Below are positions 8,623 through 16,562 of a stretch of 30,783 nt of DNA, one piece after another. The notes under the pieces were generated by a model. It saw only the letters and a program-made list of their open reading frames with translations. It had not been told where the DNA came from and searched no databases. Position 1 is the first letter of the stretch. Every line of letters starts with the position of its first letter. Made by a program: the position numbers and the translations under genes. The DNA comes from Megamonas hypermegale_A (GTDB lineage Bacteria; Bacillota; Negativicutes; Selenomonadales; Selenomonadaceae), in assembly GCF_030371585.1 (NCBI RefSeq), contig NZ_JAUDCE010000029.1. The stretch is one strand, 5' to 3'.

Positions 8623-9474
8623 TTGGCTAGTTTGCAGGACATACGCCGCAGAATAAAAAGCGTAAAAAACACACAGCAAATCACTAAAGCCATGAAAATG
8701 GTTGCTGCTGCCCGTTTGCGCCGTGCTCAGGAAGCGGCCGTATCCAACCGACCTTATGCTGAAAAAATGTATGAGGTTATTGCCGATGTAGCCTCTAATG
8801 CAGGAAGTTTTTCACATCCTCTGCTGGAAGTACGTGAAGAAGGTAAAACTTTATATATTGTTTTAGCTTCGGATAAAGGTCTTGCTGGTGCTTATGCAAG
8901 TAATGTATTCAAAGAAACGATGGCGCATATTAAAGATAAAGCGAATACTTCTATTGTAACCGTCGGCCGCCGTGCAAAGGAATATTTCACGCCGCGCGGA
9001 TTTGACATCGTAAATTCCTATATGGGCTTTACGGAACGTCCGGATTATCAGAATGCGCGTCAGATAGCGCTTGATGTTATCGAACGTTTTGCCGAAGGCA
9101 ATTATAAAGAAGTATATCTGGTATATACAAAGTTTATATCTGCCATTTCGGCAGTGCCACAGGTAATAAAATTACTGCCGTTTACAGCACCGAAGACCTC
9201 TCATACGGAGATTGCTGCTGAATACATCTATGAACCGAATGCGCAGGAAGTGCTCGGCTACTTGCTGCCGCAGTATATTGTCACGATGATATATGCTTCG
9301 CTGTTACAGTCAGCAGCCAGTGAACTCAGTTCACGTATGAATGCGATGAGCAATGCAACAGATAATGCTGAAGAACTCATCTCTAAACTTGATTTGCATT
9401 ATAATAAAGTACGTCAGGCTGGCATTACTCGCGAAATTACTGAAATCGTGGGTGGCGCGGAAGCTCTGAAGTAA
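8623..9474 (+). CDS. atpG: F1Fo ATP synthase subunit gamma
   Basis: 283-aa rotor shaft. The conserved N-terminal helix MASLQDIRRRIKSVKNTQQI and the C-terminal helix NKVRQAGITREITEIVGGAEAL form the coiled coil inside the head; both are intact. The start is TTG at 8623, supported by GAGGTGAT 5 nt upstream and by the exact family N-terminus; no ATG is available there. Ends one base before the atpD ribosome binding site. Confidence 0.97.
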   Translation: MASLQDIRRRIKSVKNTQQITKAMKMVAAARLRRAQEAAVSNRPYAEKMYEVIADVASNAGSFSHPLLEVREEGKTLYIVLASDKGLAGAYASNVFKETMAHIKDKANTSIVTVGRRAKEYFTPRGFDIVNSYMGFTERPDYQNARQIALDVIERFAEGNYKEVYLVYTKFISAISAVPQVIKLLPFTAPKTSHTEIAAEYIYEPNAQEVLGYLLPQYIVTMIYASLLQSAASELSSRMNAMSNATDNAEELISKLDLHYNKVRQAGITREITEIVGGAEALK

Positions 9475-9486
9475 GGAGGTTTCTAA

Positions 9487-10899
9487 GTGGCAAAAGGTAA
9501 AGTTGTACAGGTTATCGGACCTGTCGTTGATATAGAGTTTCCGGCGGAAGCATTGCCGGGAATTTTGAATGCTGTAACAATCAAAGGTAAATCGGGTGAT
9601 ATTGATATCGATTTAGTCGTTGAAGTTATGCAGCATTTGGGAGATAATGTTACACGTTGTATCGCTATGAGCTCTACGGACGGTTTGATGCGCGGCATGG
9701 AAGCCGAAGACACCGGCTCGCCTATTAAAGTTCCTGTAGGGGATGCTACGCTCGGCCGTGTATTCAATGTACTCGGCAAAACGGTTGACCATGACGATAC
9801 TCCGGTCGGCAATAAAGAAGCATGGCCTATTCACCGTCCGGCTCCGAAATTTGATGAACAGGAAACATCCACGCAGATTTTGGAAACGGGTATTAAAGTC
9901 GTTGACCTTATCGCTCCGTATTCCCGCGGCGGTAAAATCGGTCTGTTCGGCGGCGCCGGCGTAGGTAAAACAGTTCTTATCATGGAACTTATCCATAATA
10001 TCGCAACGCAGCACGGCGGCTACTCTGTATTCTCCGGCGTAGGCGAACGTACGCGTGAAGGTAATGACCTTTGGAACGAAATGAAGGAATCCGGCGTTAT
10101 CGACAAAACGGCTCTCGTTTACGGTCAGATGAACGAACCGCCAGGAGCACGTATGCGTGTAGCGCTTACCGGTCTTACTATGGCGGAATATTTCCGTGAT
10201 GTGCAGAACCAGGACGTACTGCTGTTCATTGATAATATTTTCCGTTTCATTCAGGCAGGTTCGGAAGTATCCGCACTGCTCGGCCGTATGCCGTCCGCCG
10301 TTGGCTACCAGCCGACACTCGGTACGGACGTAGGTTCGCTGCAGGAACGTATCACTTCCACGAAAAAAGGTTCCATCACGTCCGTTCAGGCAGTATACGT
10401 ACCGGCCGACGACTTGACTGACCCGGCTCCGGCTGCGACATTTGCGCATTTGGATGCTACGACAGTTCTTTCCCGTCAGATTGCCGAACTCGGTATTTAT
10501 CCGGCTGTTGACCCGCTCGATTCCACTTCCCGTATCCTCGACCCGCATGTAATCGGTCAGGACCATTATGAAGTAGCTCGCGGCGTACAGGCTATTTTGC
10601 AGAAATACAATGAACTTCAGGATATTATCGCTATCTTAGGTATGGAAGAATTATCCGACGAAGATAAACTTACCGTAGCCAGAGCGCGTAAAATCCAGAG
10701 ATTTTTATCCCAGCCGTTCTTCGTTGCGGAACAGTTCACAGGAACGCCGGGTAAATATGTACCGTTAAAAGAAACAATTCGCGGTTTCAAGGAAATTTTA
10801 GCAGGTAAATACGATGACTTGCCGGAAAGTGCCTTCTATATGGTCGGCAGTATCGATGAAGTTGTTGAGGCAGCAAATAAAATGAAGAAAGAGGGATGA
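9487..10899 (+). CDS. atpD: F1Fo ATP synthase subunit beta
   Basis: 470-aa catalytic subunit. Walker A GGAGVGKT at residues 155-162; catalytic glutamate in GVGERTREGNDL; Walker B LLFIDNIFRF; a DELSEED-type loop present as MEELSDEDK near residue 387. Start is GTG at 9487 with AGGAGGT 5 nt upstream, giving the usual MAKGKVVQVIGPVVDIEF N-terminus. A 317-codon open frame on the opposite strand is only a codon-bias shadow. Confidence 0.98.
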   Translation: MAKGKVVQVIGPVVDIEFPAEALPGILNAVTIKGKSGDIDIDLVVEVMQHLGDNVTRCIAMSSTDGLMRGMEAEDTGSPIKVPVGDATLGRVFNVLGKTVDHDDTPVGNKEAWPIHRPAPKFDEQETSTQILETGIKVVDLIAPYSRGGKIGLFGGAGVGKTVLIMELIHNIATQHGGYSVFSGVGERTREGNDLWNEMKESGVIDKTALVYGQMNEPPGARMRVALTGLTMAEYFRDVQNQDVLLFIDNIFRFIQAGSEVSALLGRMPSAVGYQPTLGTDVGSLQERITSTKKGSITSVQAVYVPADDLTDPAPAATFAHLDATTVLSRQIAELGIYPAVDPLDSTSRILDPHVIGQDHYEVARGVQAILQKYNELQDIIAILGMEELSDEDKLTVARARKIQRFLSQPFFVAEQFTGTPGKYVPLKETIRGFKEILAGKYDDLPESAFYMVGSIDEVVEAANKMKKEG

Positions 10900-10902
10900 T
10901 TT

Positions 10903-11328
10903 ATGGCTAAAATAAAGCTGGAAATTATTTCTCCCAACAAAGTAGTATATTCTGCTGATATAGATATGCTTATCGTGCGTTCAATCGGCGGCGACCTCGG
11001 CATACTGCCGAAACACGCTCCACTTTTGGCTGGGCTTTTGCCTCATGCTATGAAAGCGCTGATTGACGGAACGGAAAATCTTATTGCAGTCAGCGGCGGT
11101 TTCATGGAAGTGCAGCCGGATAAAATCATCGTATTGGCAAGTGCAGCTGAACTTCCGATTGAAATTGACATAAACAGAGCTAAAAGAGCATATGAACGTG
11201 CCAAAAAACGTCTGGAGGAATTTAATAAAAATCCGGAAGTGCATATTGACATTGATACGCTTCGCGCCCGTGCAGCTATGGCACGCGCAAAGGCTCGTCT
11301 TGTTGCTACAAAAACAGATGTTGGCTAA
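10903..11328 (+). CDS. atpC: F1Fo ATP synthase subunit epsilon
   Basis: 141-aa central stalk subunit that couples to gamma and can inhibit hydrolysis. The N-terminal beta-sandwich contains GDLGILPKHAPLLAGL (about residues 30-45) and VSGGFMEVQPDKIIVLASAAE; the C-terminal two-helix hairpin (INRAKRAYERAKKRLEEF onward) is full length, so the inhibitory arm is retained. It starts 3 nt after atpD stops and is the last gene before the operon terminator. Confidence 0.97.
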   Translation: MAKIKLEIISPNKVVYSADIDMLIVRSIGGDLGILPKHAPLLAGLLPHAMKALIDGTENLIAVSGGFMEVQPDKIIVLASAAELPIEIDINRAKRAYERAKKRLEEFNKNPEVHIDIDTLRARAAMARAKARLVATKTDVG

Positions 11329-11347
11329 TCCGGTCAATAAATGAATT

Positions 11348-11390
11348 AATAGCGGTTGATAGCATTAGCTACAGCCGCTATTTTTGTTTT
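11348..11390 (+). terminator. Rho-independent terminator of the ATP synthase operon
   Basis: AATAGCGG (11348-11355) pairs with CCGCTATT (11375-11382), followed by TTTGTTTT. The loop can itself pair through TAGC/GCTA. Confidence 0.8.
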
Positions 11391-11402
11391 GGAGGTGAAA
11401 AG

Positions 11403-11867
11403 ATGATTAGCATGAATATAAAAAATATGGATGATTTGGCGTGGAATGAAGATATAAAATATTGTTTGGATTTTTTTCAAAAGCATGATATGGAAAATTA
11501 TCCGGCGGGCAGATATGCTACAGATAAGGATTATATAAGTCTGCGCATTGACGAGTATGAAACGCAGATAGCGCAGGAGCGTTACTGGCAGGCGCATAAG
11601 AACCATATTGATATTTATATTTTAATTCATGGGCAGGAGCGCATCGACGTAAAGGATACGGCCGGACTGAAAACATACCATTACGACCGAAACGGTGATA
11701 CAATGATGATAGAGGAAACGCGGCCGAACAATATCAATCTGCTGACAAAATACGGCGATTTGGTCATATGTTATCCGAATGAAGCCCATAAAACGGGTAT
11801 TCACGTGGAGCTGCAGAATAAGTTCAAAGCCGCGCTGTTTAAAATTGACATAAAGAAAGAGGGATAA
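11403..11867 (+). CDS. YhcH/YjgK/YiaL family protein
   Basis: 154-aa cupin-like protein of the DUF386 family. Recognised by WQAHKNHIDIYILIHGQERID (about residues 60-80) and DLVICYPNEAHKTG (about 120-133), whose His and Glu residues bind metal in relatives. Family members sit in sialic acid, xylose or galactoside operons, and one (NanQ) speeds anomer interconversion of sialic acid; the substrate here is unknown. Start ATG 11403 with GGAGGTG 6 nt upstream. It is followed 2 nt later by deoD, so the pair probably forms one transcript. Confidence 0.85.
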   Translation: MISMNIKNMDDLAWNEDIKYCLDFFQKHDMENYPAGRYATDKDYISLRIDEYETQIAQERYWQAHKNHIDIYILIHGQERIDVKDTAGLKTYHYDRNGDTMMIEETRPNNINLLTKYGDLVICYPNEAHKTGIHVELQNKFKAALFKIDIKKEG

Positions 11868-11869
11868 TA

Positions 11870-12586
11870 ATGAGCAATCATATTGAAGCGAAAAAAGGTG
11901 AAATAGCGGAAGCTGTACTTTTGCCGGGCGACCCGCTGCGCGCCAAATATATTGCGGAAAAGTTTTTGGAAAATCCGGTGTGCTATAATCACATCCGCAA
12001 TATGTTCGGTTATACGGGAACGTATAAAGGCAAAAAAATAACGGTGCAGGGAACGGGCATGGGCATTCCGTCCATCTCCATTTATGCGCATGAGTTAATC
12101 TGCGATTACGGCGCGAAAAAATTAATCCGCGTCGGTACCTGCGGCGGACTGAAAGATGATGTGCATGTACGCGACGTGGTGATTGCACAGGGAACGACGA
12201 CGGACAGCGGTATCGTAGTCAGAACGTTCGGTGCAGGGCTTCATTATGCGCCGCTTGCCGATTTTGAGCTTCTGGGCAAAGCGTATCATAACGCGAAAAA
12301 GATGAATATTCCTGTAAAAGTCGGCAATGTATACTGTCAGGACCGTTTCTACGATGAAGAAGTGGATTTGCAGAAATTAATCCAGTACGGCTGTCTTGCC
12401 GTAGAGATGGAAGCGGCGGCGCTTTATATGCTGGCGGCTCGCTATAATGTAAAGGCGCTCGGTATTTTCACCGTAAGCAATCACTTATTCACCGGCGAAG
12501 AAACGACAGCGAAGGAACGCGAACAGTCGTTTGACGATATGATAAAAATCGCACTGGAAACAGCGATTGATGAACGCGAAGTTTAA
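11870..12586 (+). CDS. deoD: Purine-nucleoside phosphorylase, hexameric DeoD type, with Asn204
   Basis: 238-aa cytosolic enzyme that splits purine nucleosides with phosphate to free base and pentose 1-phosphate. It aligns without gaps to the E. coli enzyme at the key sites: His4, Gly20, Arg24, Arg43, Arg87, Thr90 (Ser in E. coli), VEMEAA with Glu179 and Glu181, and Arg217. The catalytic proton donor Asp204 is however Asn (codon AAT in VSNHLFTGEETT). That residue normally protonates N7 of the purine, so base preference or activity may be altered. Start ATG 11870 directly after the upstream gene. Confidence 0.93.
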   Translation: MSNHIEAKKGEIAEAVLLPGDPLRAKYIAEKFLENPVCYNHIRNMFGYTGTYKGKKITVQGTGMGIPSISIYAHELICDYGAKKLIRVGTCGGLKDDVHVRDVVIAQGTTTDSGIVVRTFGAGLHYAPLADFELLGKAYHNAKKMNIPVKVGNVYCQDRFYDEEVDLQKLIQYGCLAVEMEAAALYMLAARYNVKALGIFTVSNHLFTGEETTAKEREQSFDDMIKIALETAIDEREV

Positions 12587-12604
12587 ATTGCATATAAAAA
12601 TACA

Positions 12605-12639
12605 AAAATCCTCTGATGAATTTAATCAGGGGATTTTTT
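12605..12639. terminator. Bidirectional terminator between deoD and the ABM-domain gene
   Basis: AAAATCCTCTGA (12605-12616) pairs with TCAGGGGATTTT (12626-12637) with one G.T pair; T-runs on both strands. It serves two converging genes. Confidence 0.85.
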
Positions 12640-12646
12640 ATATATG

Positions 12647-13375
12647 TTAAGGTTTATTGGAAAGCGTTATTTGTGTAGGCAGATATTCAATGCGTACTTT
12701 GGAATTAATCATATATTTGGTGAGCAGTTCGTACTGTTTATATTCCGGTGAAGTGATAAAATCATTGCATGTTGCGGCGTCTTTATATAGTTCCAGAATG
12801 TGGAATACATGAGGATTTTCTTTTTCGCTCGTTACCATCAAAGCAAGGATATCAGGATTTTTCTGCATGGAAGTCGTGATTAAATTCTGTAATGCGGTTT
12901 TAAAATCAGCAAGTGCTTCCGGGCGGATATCTATTTTAATCGTTATAAGATAATTTCCCGTGCCGTTTTCCTGGCTTTCCATGATGACCGGGTCCACTTC
13001 CATGATGCGCAATTCTTCCAAAATAGTAGCGCGGGCTATCTGATACTGTTTAAAGCCTTCGCTGGAACGGTGCACCTGGTAGGCGTTTTCATCCTTATAG
13101 ATTTCCAAAAGACGCTGGATATTCAGATTGTTTTTGTCAATGCCGCCGTAAATGATATACGTTCCGTCTTCCTGTGCAGAGTATGGAGCGACATATTGGG
13201 CAGCCATATTCTGCATATTTTTCATTTCCCCGTCGGTAGAGCGCAGGACTGCCCAGTGAATGAGCGGTGCGCTTCCGTCGGGATTGGTGATGGTTTTGGC
13301 GTCAGCCTGCAATGGTGAAAGGCACAGCAGTATTCCAGCTGTAACACCTGAAAATTTTTTTAAATTCAATTTCAT
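12647..13375 (-). CDS. Exported protein with two ABM (antibiotic biosynthesis monooxygenase-like) domains
   Basis: 242-aa protein with a Sec signal peptide (MKLNLKKFSGVTAGILLCLS, cut likely after ADA near residue 25). Two dimeric alpha-beta barrel repeats follow: residues about 38-120 (LLEIYKDENAYQVHRSSEGFK) and about 135-235 (ILELYKDAATCNDFITSPEYKQY). These segments match the ABM/YgiN quinol-monooxygenase fold, which is normally a single cytosolic domain. An upstream extension to 13477 exists, but ATG 13375 has GGGAGTG 8 nt upstream and begins the signal peptide. Divergent from the cupin gene, with a palindromic M element between them. Enzymatic role unproven. Confidence 0.8.
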   Translation of the reverse strand: MKLNLKKFSGVTAGILLCLSPLQADAKTITNPDGSAPLIHWAVLRSTDGEMKNMQNMAAQYVAPYSAQEDGTYIIYGGIDKNNLNIQRLLEIYKDENAYQVHRSSEGFKQYQIARATILEELRIMEVDPVIMESQENGTGNYLITIKIDIRPEALADFKTALQNLITTSMQKNPDILALMVTSEKENPHVFHILELYKDAATCNDFITSPEYKQYELLTKYMINSKVRIEYLPTQITLSNKP

Positions 13376-13408
13376 AATGAACACTCCCGTTAAATTTTCT
13401 ATATCTAA

Positions 13409-13534
13409 CCTGTTGCTAGTAAAATATTGAGCCTGTAGCCAGCAGTATAATACTTTATATTCGCTCGATGTTGTCACTTAACCTCACTAAATATAAAGTA
13501 TTATACTGCTATTGAAAATCAACTAGCACAATGG
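13409..13534. repeat. Palindromic MITE-like element M, copy A (full length)
   Basis: About 125 bp with ends reading TGCTAGT at the left and ACTAGCA at the right, and a perfect 21-bp internal inverted repeat (13441-13461 with 13490-13510). An 11-bp direct repeat ATTTTCTATAT occurs on both sides (13394-13404 and 13535-13545), perhaps a trace of target duplication, although the left one is 4 nt away from the element. No coding capacity. Related copies at 21317-21383 and 23337-23461. Confidence 0.8.
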
Positions 13535-13637
13535 ATTTTCTATATATAGTATAAAATTCGACGGAAAAGGCTGTCTAATACTTAGTTTTCATTTTTTAAA
13601 ATGCTTATAAAGTATCTCTAAAATTAAAATATACACG

Positions 13638-13668
13638 TTGACTTGAAGTCAACTTCAATTAGTATACT
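13638..13668 (+). promoter_or_regulatory. MerR-type promoter/operator of the cupin gene
   Basis: TTGACT (13638-13643) and TATACT (13663-13668) are separated by 19 bp, longer than the usual 17. The spacer holds a dyad, TTGAAG-TCAA-CTTCAA (13643-13658), and GTTGACT/AGTCAAC also pair. A stretched spacer with a central dyad is the hallmark of MerR-family activation by DNA untwisting. A MerR gene lies at 19101. Confidence 0.75.
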
Positions 13669-13699
13669 AAAGAAAAAAATTACGAAAGAAGGCGATTTC

Positions 13700-14188
13700 A
13701 TGTATAAGAAATTACTGGTGGCAGGAGCACTGGCTCTTTCGATCTGTTTGACGGGAACAGTCGGCTTCGCGGCGGATACGGCAAATCATCAAGTTATCAC
13801 GAAAAACGGCGAACAGGCAGCAGTTAAAGGACCGACAACTATTTTCAACGGTAATGTAATAATTGAGCCGCTGTTTAATAATATTGACGACAGAAATATC
13901 AGCGGTGCATACGTAACATTTGAGCCGGGCACACATTCTTCCTGGCATACCCATCCGAAAGGACAGGTGCTGATAGTGACGGAAGGTCAGGGACTTACAC
14001 AGGAATGGGGACAGCCTATCCAGGTAATCAATCCGGGCGATGTAATCTGGTGCCCGCCGGGTGTAAAACATTGGCACGGTGCCGGATATAATACGAAAAT
14101 GACGCATATTTCGCTTTGTGAAGCGGTAGACGGTGCTAATGTAAACTGGCTGGAACAGGTATCCGATGAACAGTATCACGGAAAATAG
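13700..14188 (+). CDS. Exported cupin-domain protein
   Basis: 162-aa protein with a Sec signal peptide (MYKKLLVAGALALSICLTG, cut likely after GFA at 24). A single cupin barrel follows: motif 1 includes His79, His83, His85 and Gln89 (HSSWHTHPKGQ), motif 2 is GDVIWCPPGVKHWHG with His124, so a metal site with Gln in place of the usual Glu is likely. Related cytosolic cupins often neighbour carboxymuconolactone decarboxylase genes. An ATG at 13643 is in frame, but it lies upstream of the expected transcription start, and AAGAAGG precedes the ATG at 13700. Substrate unknown; periplasmic or extracellular. Confidence 0.85.
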   Translation: MYKKLLVAGALALSICLTGTVGFAADTANHQVITKNGEQAAVKGPTTIFNGNVIIEPLFNNIDDRNISGAYVTFEPGTHSSWHTHPKGQVLIVTEGQGLTQEWGQPIQVINPGDVIWCPPGVKHWHGAGYNTKMTHISLCEAVDGANVNWLEQVSDEQYHGK

Positions 14189-14199
14189 AAAATAAATAT

Positions 14200-14246
14200 A
14201 AAAGCCTCTGAAGTCAGCTTTTAGAACTGATAGACAGAGGCTTTTT
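14200..14246. terminator. Bidirectional terminator between the cupin gene and cstA
   Basis: AAAAGCCTCTG (14200-14210) pairs with CAGAGGCTTTT (14235-14245); the loop can extend with TCAG/CTGA. T-runs in both directions serve converging genes. Confidence 0.85.
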
Positions 14247-14250
14247 ATTG

Positions 14251-15933
14251 TTAGTGATTTAATTCAGCTTTAACTTTTTCTTTGGGATTTATAAGTTCCT
14301 TGCCGCAGTGCAGGGCAACGGATATGGCGAGCACCATTAAGGCAATGGCTACGATAAGTTGCAGTCCGTCAACGGTGAATGTAAACTGACCGGCGGAAAG
14401 TTTTACGAAAATGCCGTATACGGCTTCAACGAGTGCCGTGAGCGTTACGCAGAACATTACAATCATCGGAATATAAAGCATAAAGCCTTTGCGGCCGGTC
14501 GTTTTTAAAAATACAGCAAGAGAAATGAGCACGAGTGCGGAAAGAAGTTGGTTGGCTGCACCGAACAGCGGCCAGATGTTCATATAGCCGCCGAGACAGA
14601 GGAGATAACCGAAAACGAGTGTTATAATCGTGGAGAAATATTTGTTGGTGCATATTTTCTGCACGGTGTTCATTTCCTGCGTATTGTCAACAGTGAACAG
14701 TTCCTGAAAGGACATGCGGCCTATACGGGCAACGGCATCGAGCGTAGTGAGCGCAAGCGCCGATACGCACATGGTCATTATGCAGTTGGCGATATCGTGC
14801 GGCATACCGAACAGGGAGAAAAATCCGGCAACGGCTGTGGAGAAAATCTGGAATGGTGTACCTTCCGGCAGATGACCGCCCGTTGCCGCCGAGCAGACGA
14901 TTACAAGGGAAACAACGCCGAGTACGGACTCAACGAGCATGGAACCGTAGCCGACGAACAGCATATCTTTTTCGTTGGAAATCGTTTTGGAGGACGTTCC
15001 CGAAGATACGAGGCTGTGGAAACCGGAAACGGCGCCGCAGGCGATGGTTATGAATAAAATCGGGAATAAATCTTTGCCGCCGACGGTGAAGCCGACAAAT
15101 GCGGGCATGTTGATAGTAGGATTTACGGCAAGAACGCCGACAACGCCACCTAAAATCATGGCGAGCAACAAGAAGGCGCTTAAATAGTCGCGCGGCTGTT
15201 TTAAAATCCACATCGGCATGACAGCGGCGACGAAAATATAAATGAATACAATATAGAGCCAGCTCATGCGGTCGAGGTAAATCGGGAAGGCAATACCGAC
15301 GGCGAGCATGATAAGTAAGAGCACGATACCGATAACAAAGCGTAGTTTTTCGCTCGGATTGACTTTCTTCGTGAAAATACCGAATGCTACGGCTACGAAG
15401 ATAAACAGCATGGAAATAGAAGCTGCTGCGGCGTTCGGCGTAACAAGCGTTCCGTCAGCGGCAAATCCATTGAATGTGTTGGCGACGATATCGCCGAAGG
15501 CAGCAATGACGAGCAGGCTGAACAGCCAGCAGAACAAAAGAAAAAGCCGACGTCCCGTTTTGCCTATGTACTGTTCAATCAGCATGCCCATGGATTTGCC
15601 CTGATTTTTGACGGAAGCGTACAGTGCTGTGAAATCCTGCACTGCGCCGAAGAAAATTCCGCCAAAGATAATCCAGAGGAAAGCAGGCAGCCAGCCGTAC
15701 ATGGCGGCGATAATCGGACCGGTTACAGGTCCTGCACCTGTGATTGAAGTGAATTGATGAGAGAATACAGTGAATTTCGATGCCGGCGTAAAATCCTGAC
15801 CGTCTTCATATTTGTAGGCAGGTGTTTTGGCGTTTGGGTCAAAGCCCCATGTTTTTAAAAGCCAGCGGCCGTAAAGACGGTAAGCTAAGAAAAAAATTAT
15901 AATGGCAGAGCCGACAAGCATTATACCGTTCAT
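14251..15933 (-). CDS. cstA: CstA family carbon-starvation/pyruvate or peptide transporter
   Basis: 560-aa polytopic inner-membrane protein, the short CstA type. Family landmarks: FTVFSHQFTSITGAGPVTGP (near residue 55), ACGAVSGFHSLVSSGTSSKTI (about 300-320), and ANCIMTMCVSALALTTLDA. Proteins of this family import peptides in some bacteria and pyruvate in others (the BtsT branch); which applies here is not shown. The start ATG at 15933 has AAAGGAAG 6 nt upstream; the in-frame TTG at 15951 would swallow that site. Transcribed from its own promoter (16044-16072), back to back with the cold-shock gene. Confidence 0.93.
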   Translation of the reverse strand: MNGIMLVGSAIIIFFLAYRLYGRWLLKTWGFDPNAKTPAYKYEDGQDFTPASKFTVFSHQFTSITGAGPVTGPIIAAMYGWLPAFLWIIFGGIFFGAVQDFTALYASVKNQGKSMGMLIEQYIGKTGRRLFLLFCWLFSLLVIAAFGDIVANTFNGFAADGTLVTPNAAAASISMLFIFVAVAFGIFTKKVNPSEKLRFVIGIVLLLIMLAVGIAFPIYLDRMSWLYIVFIYIFVAAVMPMWILKQPRDYLSAFLLLAMILGGVVGVLAVNPTINMPAFVGFTVGGKDLFPILFITIACGAVSGFHSLVSSGTSSKTISNEKDMLFVGYGSMLVESVLGVVSLVIVCSAATGGHLPEGTPFQIFSTAVAGFFSLFGMPHDIANCIMTMCVSALALTTLDAVARIGRMSFQELFTVDNTQEMNTVQKICTNKYFSTIITLVFGYLLCLGGYMNIWPLFGAANQLLSALVLISLAVFLKTTGRKGFMLYIPMIVMFCVTLTALVEAVYGIFVKLSAGQFTFTVDGLQLIVAIALMVLAISVALHCGKELINPKEKVKAELNH

Positions 15934-16043
15934 AAAAAATCTTCCTTTCAAGTTGTATTATTCATATTGTTTCTGCTAAAATATTTGATATATTTGTCCG
16001 TATGGATAAGATATGGGAAATATACAGCAGTCGTCGAATATTT

Positions 16044-16072
16044 AGTATAGCATTATCACTGATTAGCGTCAA
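16044..16072 (-). promoter_or_regulatory. Sigma-70 promoter of cstA
   Basis: On the minus strand TTGACG (16067-16072), 17-bp spacer, TATACT (16044-16049). It predicts a leader of about 100 nt, in which I see only small hairpins and no recognised riboswitch. Confidence 0.75.
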
Positions 16073-16108
16073 TTAAAAAATGTAAATATGTAAACTCTAT
16101 GCGCAAAA

Positions 16109-16137
16109 TTGACAAAAAATATAACTCATGCTATGAT
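16109..16137 (+). promoter_or_regulatory. Sigma-70 promoter of the cold-shock gene
   Basis: TTGACA (16109-16114), 17-bp spacer, TATGAT (16132-16137). The implied leader is about 135 nt, similar in length to regulated cspA leaders. Confidence 0.85.
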
Positions 16138-16143
16138 TGAGCT

Positions 16144-16277
16144 ATTCAGTTTTGGAATACAATTAAAGTAACGTTTAAGTCCTCCTCTCAAATACCAATG
16201 TGTGGAAGATTTTATTTGTTTTTTTAGTTTACTCTCCGCACTGATTTACATTTTATTTACAAGGAGGCTTCTCAATA
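16144..16277 (+). promoter_or_regulatory. Long cold-shock mRNA leader with possible ribosome-site mask
   Basis: The untranslated leader contains AAGTCCTCCT at 16177-16186, able to pair with AGGAGGCTT at 16262-16270 (nine pairs, one bulged T), which covers the ribosome binding site. The rest is A/T-rich, with a T-run at 16218-16225. A temperature-dependent switch is an inference. Confidence 0.45.
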
Positions 16278-16493
16278 ATGGGAACAGGTACAGTTAAATG
16301 GTTTAATTCTGGTAAAGGATATGGTTTTATCACTAATGATGACGGTTCGGGCGATTTATTCGTTCATTTCTCCGCTATCAACTCCGAAGGCTTCAAAACT
16401 TTGGAAGAAGGCCAGAAAGTAACTTTCGATACGGAAGCAGACAGCCGCGATGCAAGCAAACTGCGCGCTGTAAACGTAACAGTAGTAAAATAA
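16278..16493 (+). CDS. csp: Cold-shock domain protein (CspA family)
   Basis: 71-aa single-domain nucleic-acid chaperone. RNP1 is GKGYGFIT (residues 13-20) and RNP2 is LFVHFSAI (27-34). It binds single-stranded RNA and DNA and melts mRNA structure in the cytosol. Start ATG at 16278, with AAGGAGG 10 nt upstream. Its own promoter and terminator make it monocistronic. Confidence 0.96.
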   Translation: MGTGTVKWFNSGKGYGFITNDDGSGDLFVHFSAINSEGFKTLEEGQKVTFDTEADSRDASKLRAVNVTVVK

Positions 16494-16505
16494 TCTAAGC
16501 CGATG

Positions 16506-16537
16506 AAAGAGCAATCAATCCAGGTTGCTCTTTTTTT
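16506..16537 (+). terminator. Terminator of the cold-shock gene
   Basis: AAAGAGCAA (16506-16514) pairs with TTGCTCTTT (16525-16533), followed by a T-run to 16537. Confidence 0.85.
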
Positions 16538-16562
16538 GTACATAAATCAGGGAGGCGCTATT

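Noticed and set aside
9613..10566. Long open frame (317 codons) opposite atpD, and similar ones opposite atpA, atpE, cstA and iolB
   Set aside because: They lie wholly inside strongly conserved genes, have no ribosome site or recognisable domain, and arise from codon bias.
13376..13477. Upstream extension of the ABM-domain protein to 13477
   Set aside because: It runs through the M element and has no ribosome site, while ATG 13375 has one and begins a signal peptide.
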